DNA of 28,537 bases from Syntrophomonadaceae bacterium (GCA_003554535.1 PWGT01000108.1:1-28537), one strand, 5' to 3'; counted from the stretch's first letter, positions 1 through 8,830 are shown. Numbers and translations are program-made. Notes: generated by a model from the sequence alone, not told the origin.

Positions 1-84
<84 letters not shown>

Positions 85-109
85 TCCTTAATCTCCTTAA
101 AACTCAAAA

Positions 110-150
110 GGAACCCAAAAAATCTTTCGCCTTGGGAACCCAAATCTTTC
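110..150 (-). repeat. Imperfect direct repeat in the rRNA leader
   Basis: On the plus strand GGAACCCAAAAAATCTTTC (110-128) recurs as GGAACCCAAATCTTTC (135-150), differing by three A residues. The 12-base palindrome TTGGGAACCCAA (132-143) overlaps the second copy. The repeat lies between boxA and the 16S 5' end, where precursor-processing stems are usual. A processing role is inferred. Confidence 0.6.
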
Positions 151-160
151 TGGCTTGCCC

Positions 161-180
161 TGTTCAGTTTTCAAAGAGCG
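161..180 (-). promoter_or_regulatory. rRNA leader boxA-like antitermination site
   Basis: The minus strand reads CGCTCTTTGAAAACTGAACA. This matches the CTTTGAAAACTGAACA sequence commonly found ahead of 16S genes in Firmicutes and associated with Nus-factor antitermination. Its position between the promoter and the 16S 5' end fits. Confidence 0.6.
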
Positions 181-224
181 CTTATAAATAAATTTTCCAA
201 GCGCCGTTCCGCTCGGTAATCATT

Positions 225-253
225 ATACTAACACACCCCCAATGCGGTGTCAA
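225..253 (-). promoter_or_regulatory. rRNA operon promoter (sigma-A type)
   Basis: On the minus strand a perfect -35 TTGACA (248-253) is followed after 17 bases by TAGTAT (225-230). A TATAAT also overlaps at 222-227, but with a 20-base spacer. It lies about 140 bases upstream of the 16S 5' end and points towards it. Confidence 0.7.
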
Positions 254-361
254 CACATTCTATCTTGATCTTTAAAAATGATATTCAATTATCAATTCTA
301 TTATTATATACTAGATATTATCCTTCATCAGGTAAAAAATAATCACGTGTTATTAATAGAT

Positions 362-1036
362 CTAAGGTAAATCAATGGTAGTAGACTCAGAAGGAAAGCG
401 AAGGTTTATAACAGTATCAGGAACTTCTCCCGGGTAAATAGTATCGGCTATGGGAACTGTGGTCAAAACTTCTACAGGTGAAGATATAAAAGGTATCACA
501 ATACGAACTTCGGTAAAAACTTCCATATAAATTTTATGACGAACCTGGTTAATTCCAGCCTCTTCAAAAACATCTACAATCCTGGTATTAACTCTTCCCC
601 TTGGAATTAACCTTACAGGTATTTGAGGGCCATAAGTAGCAAGAATATAGCTATCCATTGCTTCCCCCAACGGTATTTCAAATGGTTCTTGTTCCATAGC
701 ATATAAAGCTTCCTGAGTAGCTAAAGTGGTTTTGGCAAGCAATTTATTTATTTTTATGCCATCCAGGTTAGCCATGACTATTCTTCCAGATTCATCCCGT
801 TCAACTTTGATTAAATCGGCGTACACTAAATCAGAAGTAATATTATCTAACAGGGCACGGTTTATTGCTTCGGTAGCAAGAATGTCCGCTTTTAATTCGG
901 CAATTGATAAAATAGCTGGCCTTAAACTTTTTTCCGCATACAAAAATATTTCAATTATTAAAAACAAAATGAATACAATTATAAAAAAAGACAGGAAGGA
1001 GGGTAGCTTTCTTTCAAAACGCCGCCTCCTGAACAT
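362..1036 (-). CDS. yunB: Sporulation protein YunB
   Basis: The 224-residue protein has a basic N-terminus (residues 1-11) and one hydrophobic segment at about 13-34, followed by an extracytoplasmic domain. The region LRPAILSIAELKADILATEA and the later acidic/glycine-rich stretches match the YunB family. YunB in Bacillus subtilis is a mother-cell sporulation protein of uncertain biochemical role, so membrane anchoring in the mother cell is expected. Length is close to the family norm. The ATG start is preceded by a strong AGGGGGGA ribosome site. It stands between the rRNA operon and tyrS with no obvious operon partner. The family assignment is from recognition of the sequence; the sporulation role is family knowledge. 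Confidence 0.85.
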   Translation of the reverse strand: MFRRRRFERKLPSFLSFFIIVFILFLIIEIFLYAEKSLRPAILSIAELKADILATEAINRALLDNITSDLVYADLIKVERDESGRIVMANLDGIKINKLLAKTTLATQEALYAMEQEPFEIPLGEAMDSYILATYGPQIPVRLIPRGRVNTRIVDVFEEAGINQVRHKIYMEVFTEVRIVIPFISSPVEVLTTVPIADTIYPGEVPDTVINLRFPSESTTIDLP

Positions 1037-1132
1037 ATAAATATCCCCCCTGTTTATTAATTAATATGAGGAGGGATTATAATTAGAAGTAAAAGTTTTA
1101 TGATCAATTTTTCAGAAATAATAATACATTAA

Positions 1133-2362
1133 TTATTCAACCACTAGTTGCGCGAACCTTCTTTTTCCTGCCTGTATTAAAGTGTCATTATTTAGTTCAA
1201 TTTCTTCCTCTATTGAGTTTATTTTCTTTCCATTTACCTTTATTCCACCCTGTTTGACCAATCGCCGAGCTTCGCTATTGCTGGATGCTAATTCAGTTAC
1301 TTTTAACACTTTAATAATATTTGCTGAACTGCCCCATTCATTTTGTTTCAATTTAACCTGAGGTATTTCTTCAGGCAATTCCTTCTGCTGAACCACACGC
1401 TGAAAATGTTTTTCAGCTTCAGTGGCTTCATTATTACCATAATAGATAGTTACTATCTGCCGGGCCAACTTCATTTTGGCATCCCTAGGGTGTAAATTAC
1501 CAGATTCAAGCTCACTTTTTACATTTTCAATCTCAGTAGTTGGCAACCCGGAAGCCAGGTGATAATATTCCGGCATTATCTCATCAGGTATAGACATTAT
1601 CTTCCCGTAAATATCTTCCGGGGGCTCAGTAATACCTATATAATTACCAAGGCTCTTGCTCATTTTTTGAACTCCGTCAGTTCCAGTTAATATAGGCATA
1701 GTTAATGCAACTTGTGGCTCCTGTCCATACTCTTTTTGGAGATGCCTACCCATTAAGATATTAAACTTTTGCTCCGTCGCTCCCAGTTCAATATCAGCTT
1801 CAATAGCAATAGAGTCATACCCCTGCATTAAAGGATAAAAGAACTCGTGAATACATATTGAATGTCCTTCTTGATACCTGCGGTTAAAATCTTCCCTTTC
1901 CATCATCCTTGCTACCGTGTACTTCGAAGATAGATTAATAACATCAACAAAATTAAATTTTGACAACCACTCACTGTTAAATACTAGCCGGGTTTTATCT
2001 GGTTGAAGAATCTTGTAGACTTGTTCTTTATACGTCTGAGCATTGTTCATTACTTCTTCTTCAGAGAGCTGTTTTCTGGTCTGTGACCTTCCAGTGGGAT
2101 CTCCTATACGCCCTGTGAAATCCCCCAGTATGATTACTGCTTCATGCCCCAAATCCTGAAAATCCCTTATTTTATGCAAAACCACTGCATGCCCCAAGTG
2201 TAAATCCGGTGCTGAAGGGTCAAATCCCAGCTTACATGTTAAAGGGCTCTCATTATCATAAGCTTTTTTAAGCTTGTTCAAAAGCTCTTCTTCTTGAATT
2301 ATTTCTACTGTATTTTTCTTAATAATCTCCATTTGAGCGTCCGGATTTTGCATTTTTGCCAT
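1133..2362 (-). CDS. tyrS: Tyrosyl-tRNA synthetase (TyrRS)
   Basis: Class I aminoacyl-tRNA synthetase that attaches tyrosine to tRNA-Tyr in the cytoplasm. The 409-residue protein shows the HIGH-type motif HLGH at residues 55-58, the DFTGRIGDPTGRSQTR region at about 81-96, and KMSKS at 233-237. An S4 RNA-binding domain occupies about 345-409. The long spacing and the GRIGDPTGRS sequence suit the TyrZ-like bacterial group. An AAGGAGGAAG ribosome site lies about 10 bases before the ATG. A TATAAT-like -10 (minus strand, 2403-2408) lies upstream, but no T-box leader is present in the 117-base gap. It is probably monocistronic. Confidence 0.97.
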   Translation of the reverse strand: MAKMQNPDAQMEIIKKNTVEIIQEEELLNKLKKAYDNESPLTCKLGFDPSAPDLHLGHAVVLHKIRDFQDLGHEAVIILGDFTGRIGDPTGRSQTRKQLSEEEVMNNAQTYKEQVYKILQPDKTRLVFNSEWLSKFNFVDVINLSSKYTVARMMEREDFNRRYQEGHSICIHEFFYPLMQGYDSIAIEADIELGATEQKFNILMGRHLQKEYGQEPQVALTMPILTGTDGVQKMSKSLGNYIGITEPPEDIYGKIMSIPDEIMPEYYHLASGLPTTEIENVKSELESGNLHPRDAKMKLARQIVTIYYGNNEATEAEKHFQRVVQQKELPEEIPQVKLKQNEWGSSANIIKVLKVTELASSNSEARRLVKQGGIKVNGKKINSIEEEIELNNDTLIQAGKRRFAQLVVE

Positions 2363-2479
2363 CGATTCTCTACTTCCTCCTTCGCAGAATTAATATTGTT
2401 CGATTATAGAAATTTTAACACAATCTATATTTTAAAGGAATAATTACACCCCTACGTATCAACCTGGGATGTGCCCTCT

Positions 2480-2770
2480 TTAAATCTTTTTCTCCTGTCT
2501 CTTATCAGCCTGAAAAACAAATGCCAATATGGCTGCAACTGCTTCATATAATTCTACCGGAATTTCTTCTCCTAAATTTAACACCCTTAAGCTTTCCGCC
2601 AGATCCTTATCTTCATAAATTGTTATTCCCTGCTCTCTGGCAATTTCCTTAATTTTTTCCGCCAGCCAACCTTCACCGGTAGCAACAACTACAGGAGCAT
2701 TATCTTTTTCCTGCTGATAGCGCAATGCTATTGCTTTTTTCTGGTCAAAAAAATCAGGTTTTTTAGCCAT
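2480..2770 (-). CDS. ylqH: FlhB C-terminal-domain-like export-switch protein (YlqH type)
   Basis: This 96-residue protein corresponds only to the cytoplasmic C-terminal tail of FlhB/YscU flagellar and type III export-switch proteins. It has the typical KKAIALRYQQEKDNAPVVVA start, a charged middle, and an end at about residues 65-88 (LGEEIPVELYEAVAAILAFV) as in FlhB. The NPTH autocleavage motif of full-length FlhB is replaced by the NAPVVVATG region, so cleavage is not expected. Stand-alone proteins of this kind (B. subtilis YlqH) are common in Firmicutes, and their function is not established. It lies 44 bases downstream of the 236-residue gene at 2815-3525, the same pairing as ylqG-ylqH in B. 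subtilis. Confidence 0.88.
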   Translation of the reverse strand: MAKKPDFFDQKKAIALRYQQEKDNAPVVVATGEGWLAEKIKEIAREQGITIYEDKDLAESLRVLNLGEEIPVELYEAVAAILAFVFQADKRQEKKI

Positions 2771-2814
2771 AATAATTAAACCACCTTCTTATCTATTCTA
2801 ACCTTTATAATTCT

Positions 2815-3525
2815 TTAAACCTGAGTATCCAGAAGAATGTTATCCTTGGACATGCTTTCTGCAATTTTTTCGCGAACCGGATATACTTGCCATGTGATCA
2901 ATTTCTTGCTAGAAGATTTTTTTAACTCATCTTCTTCCAATAAAACCTGGGCTTCTTCTTCCAAAATACGCCCAATTTTTTCTTCTTCAACCATGAAAGT
3001 GCATTCAAAATTATTATTTCGAGTTCCAATTTTGATCATAATTAAGCCTAAATTTTTCGTTTCAACTGTTAATTCCAGTAATGTTCTTTGCTGATTTTTG
3101 TAACCGCGCCCTTTTTGAGGTGGTGGATAATATCTTAACAAGACTGGATATTTCATTTCATATTCAGGTAAAGATACAAAAAAGGTCCACAACAAAGATT
3201 CTGCAGTGGGCATACTACTTTGAGTTGGGTTACCAGATTGTTGAGGAGCCAAACTCGTTCTGGCCAAAATCCGGTAAATATGCTGCTCTCCTCTTTGGGA
3301 GTAGTATTCTAATAGTAAATACTCACCTTTTGTTATCTGGGCCTCCAGCTGAGCAGAAAACTTTCCCCCGGCACTTTGCAGAAATACCTTGTCACCTTTC
3401 ACATCCACCACCTGAGCCAGCACTCTAAATATGGAACCCTCATCAGCTCGTTGCTTCGCTGCACCGCTTGGAGGAGAAAATATTTTCCCGAGCATTTCAC
3501 TTACGGAGTTTAAATTTAATTCCAT
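2815..3525 (-). CDS. Hypothetical protein, FliK/YlqG-like partner of ylqH
   Basis: A 236-residue protein with no catalytic motif that I recognise. Residues about 33-88 contain a beta-rich segment (FRVLAQVVDVKGDKVFLQSA and following) resembling the VLSVEGDRALVQLGG-type modules seen in FliK/YlqG-like proteins. The C-terminal half (about 110-225) alternates charged and hydrophobic residues, as in FliK C-terminal domains. The reading frame stays open to 3627, but that longer version would overlap galT. The ATG at 3525 has a GGGAGAG ribosome site directly upstream and is preferred. Gene order with the FlhB-tail gene supports a YlqG-type identity. The assignment is tentative and no function is established. 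Confidence 0.6.
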   Translation of the reverse strand: MELNLNSVSEMLGKIFSPPSGAAKQRADEGSIFRVLAQVVDVKGDKVFLQSAGGKFSAQLEAQITKGEYLLLEYYSQRGEQHIYRILARTSLAPQQSGNPTQSSMPTAESLLWTFFVSLPEYEMKYPVLLRYYPPPQKGRGYKNQQRTLLELTVETKNLGLIMIKIGTRNNNFECTFMVEEEKIGRILEEEAQVLLEEDELKKSSSKKLITWQVYPVREKIAESMSKDNILLDTQV

Positions 3526-3541
3526 ATTTACTCTCCCATAA

Positions 3542-4516
3542 TTAAACTTCTTTAAATTTTTGTCGAAGCTGACCCGCTTTTTCTTCTGGCAGTGAATCGT
3601 TAATGAATGTTCCTGCTCCCTGTTCACAGCCTGCCAGATACTTTAACTTACCCTGATCCCGCAAAGGAGGGTAAAATTCAATATGAAGATGCCCGAACCC
3701 TTTGGAGTTATTACACAGTTCTTGATGAATGACCATTATATAGGGAAAGGGATGATCAAAAAGATTATCATAAGATTTTATGGTCTTTTGCAATATTGAA
3801 GCCAAATCCTTTATTTCACTTTCTCCTAAATCAATTAAAGAAGGATTATGGTTTCTGCTGTAAATATGTACTTCAAACGGGTAGTGAGCTGAAAAAGGCA
3901 CAAATGCTGTAAATGAATTATTACTACCGACAACTCGCCTACCATCATTTTCTTCTATTTGAAGCAAATCACAAAACAAACATCTTTCTGTTTTTTCATA
4001 ATGTTGTTTGGCCGCTTCTAACTCCTGGGCAGGAACCTTAGGCACATAGGGGAAAGCATAAATCTGACCGTGAGGATGATGTAGCGTTACTCCAACTTCC
4101 TCACCTCTATTTTCAAATATAAGAACGTAATCGATCTCTTCTTTGCCTCCCAGATTTTGGTATCGATCGCGCCATACTTTTATCAAGTTTTCTACTTTCT
4201 CCTTGCTTAGAGTAGACAAGTTGCCCTGGTGTTGAGAAGTATAAACCACAACCTCACAAACCCCGGCAGAAGGTTCCACCATATACAAATCTGATTGTTC
4301 AACCGAGGGTTGCGGAGGAGGTAGCTTAAAGCTAGGGAATCGGTTTTCAAAGACTACTATATCAAAATCATCTCTCGGTATTTCCGTGGGATGCCCACCT
4401 TCTTTAGTTGGACATAAAGGGCAATACTCAGGAGGAGGCAAAAATGTCCTTTCCATCCTGTGAGTTGCCACTACAACCCATTCTTGCTTGATTGGATCCC
4501 ATCTCATCTCTGACAT
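3542..4516 (-). CDS. galT: Galactose-1-phosphate uridylyltransferase
   Basis: Transfers UMP between UDP-glucose and galactose-1-phosphate (Leloir pathway). The 324-residue protein has the N-terminal MRWDPIKQEWVVVATHR segment and a metal-binding CPLC at 32-35. The HPHGQ active-site motif is at 147-151, where His149 would be the nucleophile that carries UMP. A second CLFC pair is at about 184-187, and a C-terminal GHLHIEFYPP segment contributes further His residues. Length suits the bacterial HIT-superfamily enzyme. The ATG is preceded by GGAGAAAG within the end of the small gene at 4519-4665, so the two are probably co-transcribed. No other galactose genes are in the window, so it may serve general sugar-nucleotide metabolism. 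Confidence 0.95.
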   Translation of the reverse strand: MSEMRWDPIKQEWVVVATHRMERTFLPPPEYCPLCPTKEGGHPTEIPRDDFDIVVFENRFPSFKLPPPQPSVEQSDLYMVEPSAGVCEVVVYTSQHQGNLSTLSKEKVENLIKVWRDRYQNLGGKEEIDYVLIFENRGEEVGVTLHHPHGQIYAFPYVPKVPAQELEAAKQHYEKTERCLFCDLLQIEENDGRRVVGSNNSFTAFVPFSAHYPFEVHIYSRNHNPSLIDLGESEIKDLASILQKTIKSYDNLFDHPFPYIMVIHQELCNNSKGFGHLHIEFYPPLRDQGKLKYLAGCEQGAGTFINDSLPEEKAGQLRQKFKEV

Positions 4517-4518
4517 AT

Positions 4519-4665
4519 TTAACTTTCTCCATTAAATCTCTGAGAATGTTTATTTTCTGGTGCGTAATCATTGTCCTTGGAATAGAAATATATTATATAC
4601 CTTCCATCTTCTTTTGTTGTTACTTCTTTTTGCAAACACTTTCTGCTAATATCATTGTTTTTCAT
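4519..4665 (-). CDS. Small hypothetical protein (48 aa) ahead of galT
   Basis: A 48-residue reading frame starts MKNNDISRKC and ends HSQRFNGES. It has a GAGAGG ribosome site 5 bases before its ATG, and its stop codon lies 2 bases before the galT start. The central KEVTTKEDGRYIIYFYS stretch resembles small conserved proteins of about 45-55 residues that I associate with Clostridia, but I cannot name a family. No signal peptide or membrane segment is visible. The good ribosome site, tight spacing and sensible composition argue for a real gene. Function unknown. Confidence 0.6.
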   Translation of the reverse strand: MKNNDISRKCLQKEVTTKEDGRYIIYFYSKDNDYAPENKHSQRFNGES

Positions 4666-4797
4666 GATATCCTCTCAATTAAGTTTATAATATTTATTGT
4701 AATTCTAAAAAAGTATAACATAACATGCATTAAGAGTCTATTTTAAGCTATTAATCTACTTTCAATTATTAGATCTATCTGAACTGATAAAGTATTA

Positions 4798-6681
4798 TTA
4801 CTGATACATTTTATCAACTAAATCAGCATACTTCTGGGTTACTATATTTCTTTTCACCTTAAGGGTAGGGGTCAATTCACCTTTCTCAACAGAAAGTGCT
4901 TCTGGTAATAGGTTGAATCTTTTGATCTGCTCAAAGTTTTCATAGTTTGGATTTACTCTATCAATTATTTCTTGATAAAGTTGCCTTACTTTTTCATTTT
5001 CTAGAAGTTTAGAATCTATTTCGCATATTACTTTATCTCCACTCTGTCCTTCAGTAAATCGAGTTTTTTTATCATCATAAGAGATATTATGTTTTTTGGC
5101 AAATTCTACTATATAGTCATAAGCTGGTTGGATCAAAGCACTGATAAACTTTTTATCATCACCAATTACCACAGCGTCGTCAATCAAGCGATCCTTTTTT
5201 AATTCTTCCTCTATGGGTAATGGAGCCACATTTTTACCGGTAGAAAGTACCAATATATGTTTCTTGCGTTCTTTGAAAACAAAGTGATTATCCTCATCAA
5301 AATAACCGATATCACCAGTTTTAAGCCAGCCCTCCTCAGTAAACGCTTCCTTAGTTTCATCGGGGAGTTTATAATACCCTTGCATAATATTTTCTCCTTT
5401 AATAAGGAGTTCTCCATCTTCATCCAATGTTTGCATGGTTCCAGGCAAAGGAGGACCCACAGTTCCTGGCTTGATACGTTTCATGGGATTAAGATTGGAC
5501 GGAGCGCTTGTTTCTGTCATGCCGTATCCTTCAATAATTATTATTCCTATGCCGCTAAAGAAATAAGCCAGGTTTTTAGGGAGGGCACTTCCTGCTGAAA
5601 CTGTCCATTTTAACCTGTCTACACCTATTCTTGTTCTAATCCGCTTGAATACCAGCCTATCAGCAATATTATGCTGCATTTTTAATTTTGAGGATACTGC
5701 CATCCCCTGTCCTTGATGGCGTCCCACTTCCCTGGCCACATCAGAAGCCCAATCAAACAGTTTTTTTCTCAAAGGGGGACCTTCTTCGATCTGGTCTACA
5801 ATCCGGTCATAAACTCTTTCAAACAAGCGAGGCACAGATACAAATATATCCGGTCGGATCTGAGGTAAATCATCAGCCAATTGTTGGGGATTGCTAAAAC
5901 AGTTCGTAGCGCCAGCTTTCACCGAAGCCAAAAATACCAGGCGCATGTAAACATGGGCCAGGGGCAAAAAGTTCAACCCCACGCTACCAGCTTCAAGGGT
6001 AACAATCCTTAGCACTGACATAATGTTAAACCTGAAATTCCAATGCGTAATCATGGTGCCTTTCGGCAAACCAGTAGTTCCACTTGTATAAACTATGCTA
6101 CATAGATCATCAGGAACAACGCTTTGCCATCTTTCTTCGTATTTGCCAGGATTATCTTTATCAAATTGCTTTCCTAGTTTCATTACTTCCGAAATACTTA
6201 TTATATCTTCACTTTCTCCTTCTTTGCCTGTTTCATCTATGGTAATGACATAATTCAAATCCGGAAGTTCATCTTTTATTTGAATTATTTTATCTAACTG
6301 CTCCTTGTTTTCTACAATTACAATCTTACTATCAGAGTTATCCAGGATGAATTTGACACTGTCAGGCACAAGGGTGGGGTAAATTGTTACGGTTACACCA
6401 CCTGCAGTAAGTATAGCAAAGTCCGCCAAACCCCATTCATAACGAGTATCAGCAAGAATACTTACTTTATCTCCTTTATCTATTCCCAGTTGCATCAACC
6501 CTTGGCTAAGCTTTTTTGTTTCTTGCCCAAATTCATAATAGCTTAGTTTATCGGTTCCTAACTGAGTTTTGAAAAGTATCGCTGGTATCTCCGAATAATT
6601 TTTCACAGTGTCCCAAAACATTTTATTTAAAGTTTCTTTTTTTACTTCTCTTAGTTCTTCTCCTTTTACAATATTACTCAT
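4798..6681 (-). CDS. Long-chain acyl-CoA synthetase (AMP-forming), copy 1
   Basis: Activates a carboxylic acid to its CoA thioester through an acyl-adenylate. The 627-residue protein carries the P-loop-like motif TSGTTGLPKG (about 199-208), EGYGMTE (about 384-390), the TGD motif (about 455-457) and a C-terminal GELTPTLKVKR segment holding the adenylation lysine. Length and the NFLPLAHVYMR and KKHILVLSTGKNVAP segments fit the FAA1/long-chain type. The frame opens further upstream at a GTG, but the ATG at 6681 has GGAGG 8 bases ahead and aligns with the start of copy 2. It follows copy 2 by 83 bases and is the last gene of the acyl-CoA block. The exact acid is not predictable. Confidence 0.93.
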   Translation of the reverse strand: MSNIVKGEELREVKKETLNKMFWDTVKNYSEIPAILFKTQLGTDKLSYYEFGQETKKLSQGLMQLGIDKGDKVSILADTRYEWGLADFAILTAGGVTVTIYPTLVPDSVKFILDNSDSKIVIVENKEQLDKIIQIKDELPDLNYVITIDETGKEGESEDIISISEVMKLGKQFDKDNPGKYEERWQSVVPDDLCSIVYTSGTTGLPKGTMITHWNFRFNIMSVLRIVTLEAGSVGLNFLPLAHVYMRLVFLASVKAGATNCFSNPQQLADDLPQIRPDIFVSVPRLFERVYDRIVDQIEEGPPLRKKLFDWASDVAREVGRHQGQGMAVSSKLKMQHNIADRLVFKRIRTRIGVDRLKWTVSAGSALPKNLAYFFSGIGIIIIEGYGMTETSAPSNLNPMKRIKPGTVGPPLPGTMQTLDEDGELLIKGENIMQGYYKLPDETKEAFTEEGWLKTGDIGYFDEDNHFVFKERKKHILVLSTGKNVAPLPIEEELKKDRLIDDAVVIGDDKKFISALIQPAYDYIVEFAKKHNISYDDKKTRFTEGQSGDKVICEIDSKLLENEKVRQLYQEIIDRVNPNYENFEQIKRFNLLPEALSVEKGELTPTLKVKRNIVTQKYADLVDKMYQ

Positions 6682-6764
6682 ATATTGTACCTCCACATGT
6701 AACTTTTAGGATTTATATAATTTATTAGCATTAATATCTTATAACCCCACTGAAATAATTGCTA

Positions 6765-8642
6765 TTATTGGTACATGGAGTTAATCAAATCCTCATATTT
6801 GCTCATCACCACATTCCTTTTTACTTTCAAAGTGGGAGTAAGCTCACCTTTTTCTACAGAAAGTGCCTCCGGCATAAACCTGAACCTTTTAACTTGTTCA
6901 AAGTTGTTATAATTTTTATTGACTCTGTCTATAATTTCTTGATAAAGTTCGTAAACTTTTTTATGCTCCAAAAGTTTGGGATCTATCTTGCAAATTACTT
7001 TGTCTCCGCTCTGCCCTTCAGTAAATTCAGTTTGTTTCTCGTCATAAGATATTCCATGTTTTTTGGCAAAATCTACCAAGTAGTCATATGATGGTTGAAT
7101 TAAGGCACTAATATATTTCTGGTTATCACCGATTACCAGAACATCGTCTATTAACCTATCCTTTTTCAATTCTTCCTCAATAGGCAATGGGGCGACATTC
7201 TTACCAGTGGATAGAACCAGAATATGTTTTTTGCGTTCCTTAAATACAAGATAGTCATCTTCATCAAAATAGCCAATGTCCCCTGTTTTCAACCAACCAT
7301 CTTCAGTAAAAGCTTCTTTGGTTTCTTCCGGAAGTTTATAATAGCCATGCATAACATTATCACCTTTAATGAGTATTTCTCCATCTTCGGCAGTCATTTG
7401 CATGGTACCCGGCAGAGGCGGCCCCACAGTTCCTGGTTTAATTCGATGAGTGGGGTTCAAGTTTGAAGGAGCACTTACCTCGGTCATTCCATATCCCTCT
7501 ATAATAACTATCCCAATTCCACTAAAAAAATAAGCCAAGTTTTTGGAGAGCGCACTTCCCGAGGAACAAGTCCATTTTAAGTTATCAACACCCATCCGGT
7601 TGCGTATTTTTTTAAAAACCAGTTTATCGGCCAGTTTGTGTTTTCTTTGTAATTTCTTGGGGATGGGCTTTCCTTCTCCGTGGTGGCGACCCACTTCTCT
7701 TGCCACATCAGATGCCCAGTAAAACATTTTTTTACGAATAGGAGACCCTTCTTCCATTTGATCAATTATTCGATCGTAAACTCTTTCAAATAAACGAGGT
7801 ACCGATACAAACACATCTGGCTTTACCCGCGGTAAATCTTCGGCCAAGTGCTGAGGATTGCTAAAACAAGAAGTAGCACCTGCATATACGGCAGCAAAAT
7901 AAACCAGGCGCATATAAACATGGGCCAGCGGTAAAAAGTTGAGACCAATATACCCCGGGTTAAAATCTACTAAACTTATCACCGAATAAACATTAAACAT
8001 AAAATTCCAGTGTGAAATCATGGTTCCTTTAGGCACACCGGTAGTCCCACTTGTATAAACCAAACTGCAAAGATCATCAGGATCCACACTTTTCCATCTC
8101 TCTTCATATTTACCCGGGTTATCTTTTTCGTATTTTTCACCCATATTTTTAACTTCTTCCAAGCTAAAAATATTATCTTGTTTTTTCTCAGTAGGTTCCA
8201 GAGTTACTATATATTTCATTAAAGGGAGTTCCTCTTTTACCTCCATTATTTTTTCCAGTTGCTCTTCATTCTCAACAATTACTATCTCGCTATCTGAGTT
8301 TTCAATGATATATTTGGCACTGTTTGCATTTAATGTAGGATATATGGTTGCAGTAGCACCACCAGCGGTTAAGATAGCAAAGTCAGCCAGCACCCACTCA
8401 TAGCGGGTATCTGCCAAAAGACTTACTTTGTCGCCTTTCTCCACCCCTAAACTCATCAACCCCTGGCCCATTTTCTTGATATCTTCACCAAACTCTTTAT
8501 AGCTCATTCTGTTATAGCCATTCTCCGTTGGCTCTATAACTGCAGATATATTAGAGTATTTTCCTATAGCGTCCCACAACATCTGATTCAAACTTTCCTT
8601 CTTTATACTGCCGATATCTTTGCCTTTCACAATTTTAGTCAT
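6765..8642 (-). CDS. Long-chain acyl-CoA synthetase (AMP-forming), copy 2
   Basis: A 625-residue paralogue of the downstream gene, closely similar along its whole length; both start with a VKG-containing stretch and end in MYQ. Motifs are TSGTTGVPKG (about residue 200), EGYGMTE, TGDIGYFDEDD and the C-terminal GELTPTLKVKR. The frame is open for 31 more codons upstream, but the ATG at 8642 has GGAGGT just before it and matches the start of copy 1. The longer version would reach into the long hairpin. The two genes look like a tandem duplication, perhaps with divided chain-length or branching preference. Supplying CoA esters to the dehydrogenase and hydratase of the same block is the likely role. 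Confidence 0.93.
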   Translation of the reverse strand: MTKIVKGKDIGSIKKESLNQMLWDAIGKYSNISAVIEPTENGYNRMSYKEFGEDIKKMGQGLMSLGVEKGDKVSLLADTRYEWVLADFAILTAGGATATIYPTLNANSAKYIIENSDSEIVIVENEEQLEKIMEVKEELPLMKYIVTLEPTEKKQDNIFSLEEVKNMGEKYEKDNPGKYEERWKSVDPDDLCSLVYTSGTTGVPKGTMISHWNFMFNVYSVISLVDFNPGYIGLNFLPLAHVYMRLVYFAAVYAGATSCFSNPQHLAEDLPRVKPDVFVSVPRLFERVYDRIIDQMEEGSPIRKKMFYWASDVAREVGRHHGEGKPIPKKLQRKHKLADKLVFKKIRNRMGVDNLKWTCSSGSALSKNLAYFFSGIGIVIIEGYGMTEVSAPSNLNPTHRIKPGTVGPPLPGTMQMTAEDGEILIKGDNVMHGYYKLPEETKEAFTEDGWLKTGDIGYFDEDDYLVFKERKKHILVLSTGKNVAPLPIEEELKKDRLIDDVLVIGDNQKYISALIQPSYDYLVDFAKKHGISYDEKQTEFTEGQSGDKVICKIDPKLLEHKKVYELYQEIIDRVNKNYNNFEQVKRFRFMPEALSVEKGELTPTLKVKRNVVMSKYEDLINSMYQ

Positions 8643-8683
8643 TACCACACCTCCGTTTTTAAAATATTGCAACACATCTTTAT

Positions 8684-8789
8684 AAAAAAACACCCAAGCA
8701 AATACAGCTTTGATCTTATAGAATATTTCTTTCATACATTACAGGAATAGAAATAATTGTCTAGATCCAAAACTGTTATTTGCTTGGGT
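8684..8789 (-). terminator. Long-stem hairpin followed by a U-run
   Basis: On the minus strand ACCCAAGCAAATAACAG (8773-8789) pairs with CTGTATTTGCTTGGGT (8692-8707). This gives 13 uninterrupted pairs plus four more beyond one bulge, enclosing a 65-base loop. GTTTTTTTAT follows immediately (8684-8691). The layout is that of an intrinsic terminator or attenuator between the DUF35 gene at 8831 and the synthetase pair. The long loop is unusual for a plain terminator. Confidence 0.6.
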
Positions 8790-8830
8790 AGTTTAACTTA
8801 TACAGTAACTATATAGCCTAACTTTTCTTC

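Noticed and set aside
2363..2480. Possible T-box leader ahead of tyrS
   Set aside because: The conserved T-box sequence and the antiterminator/terminator pair are not seen, and the gap is too short for a full leader.
8692..8789. Inverted repeat as the ends of a miniature transposable element
   Set aside because: No target-site duplication is visible at the ends, and the U-run after one arm fits a transcription signal better. I could not search for other copies.
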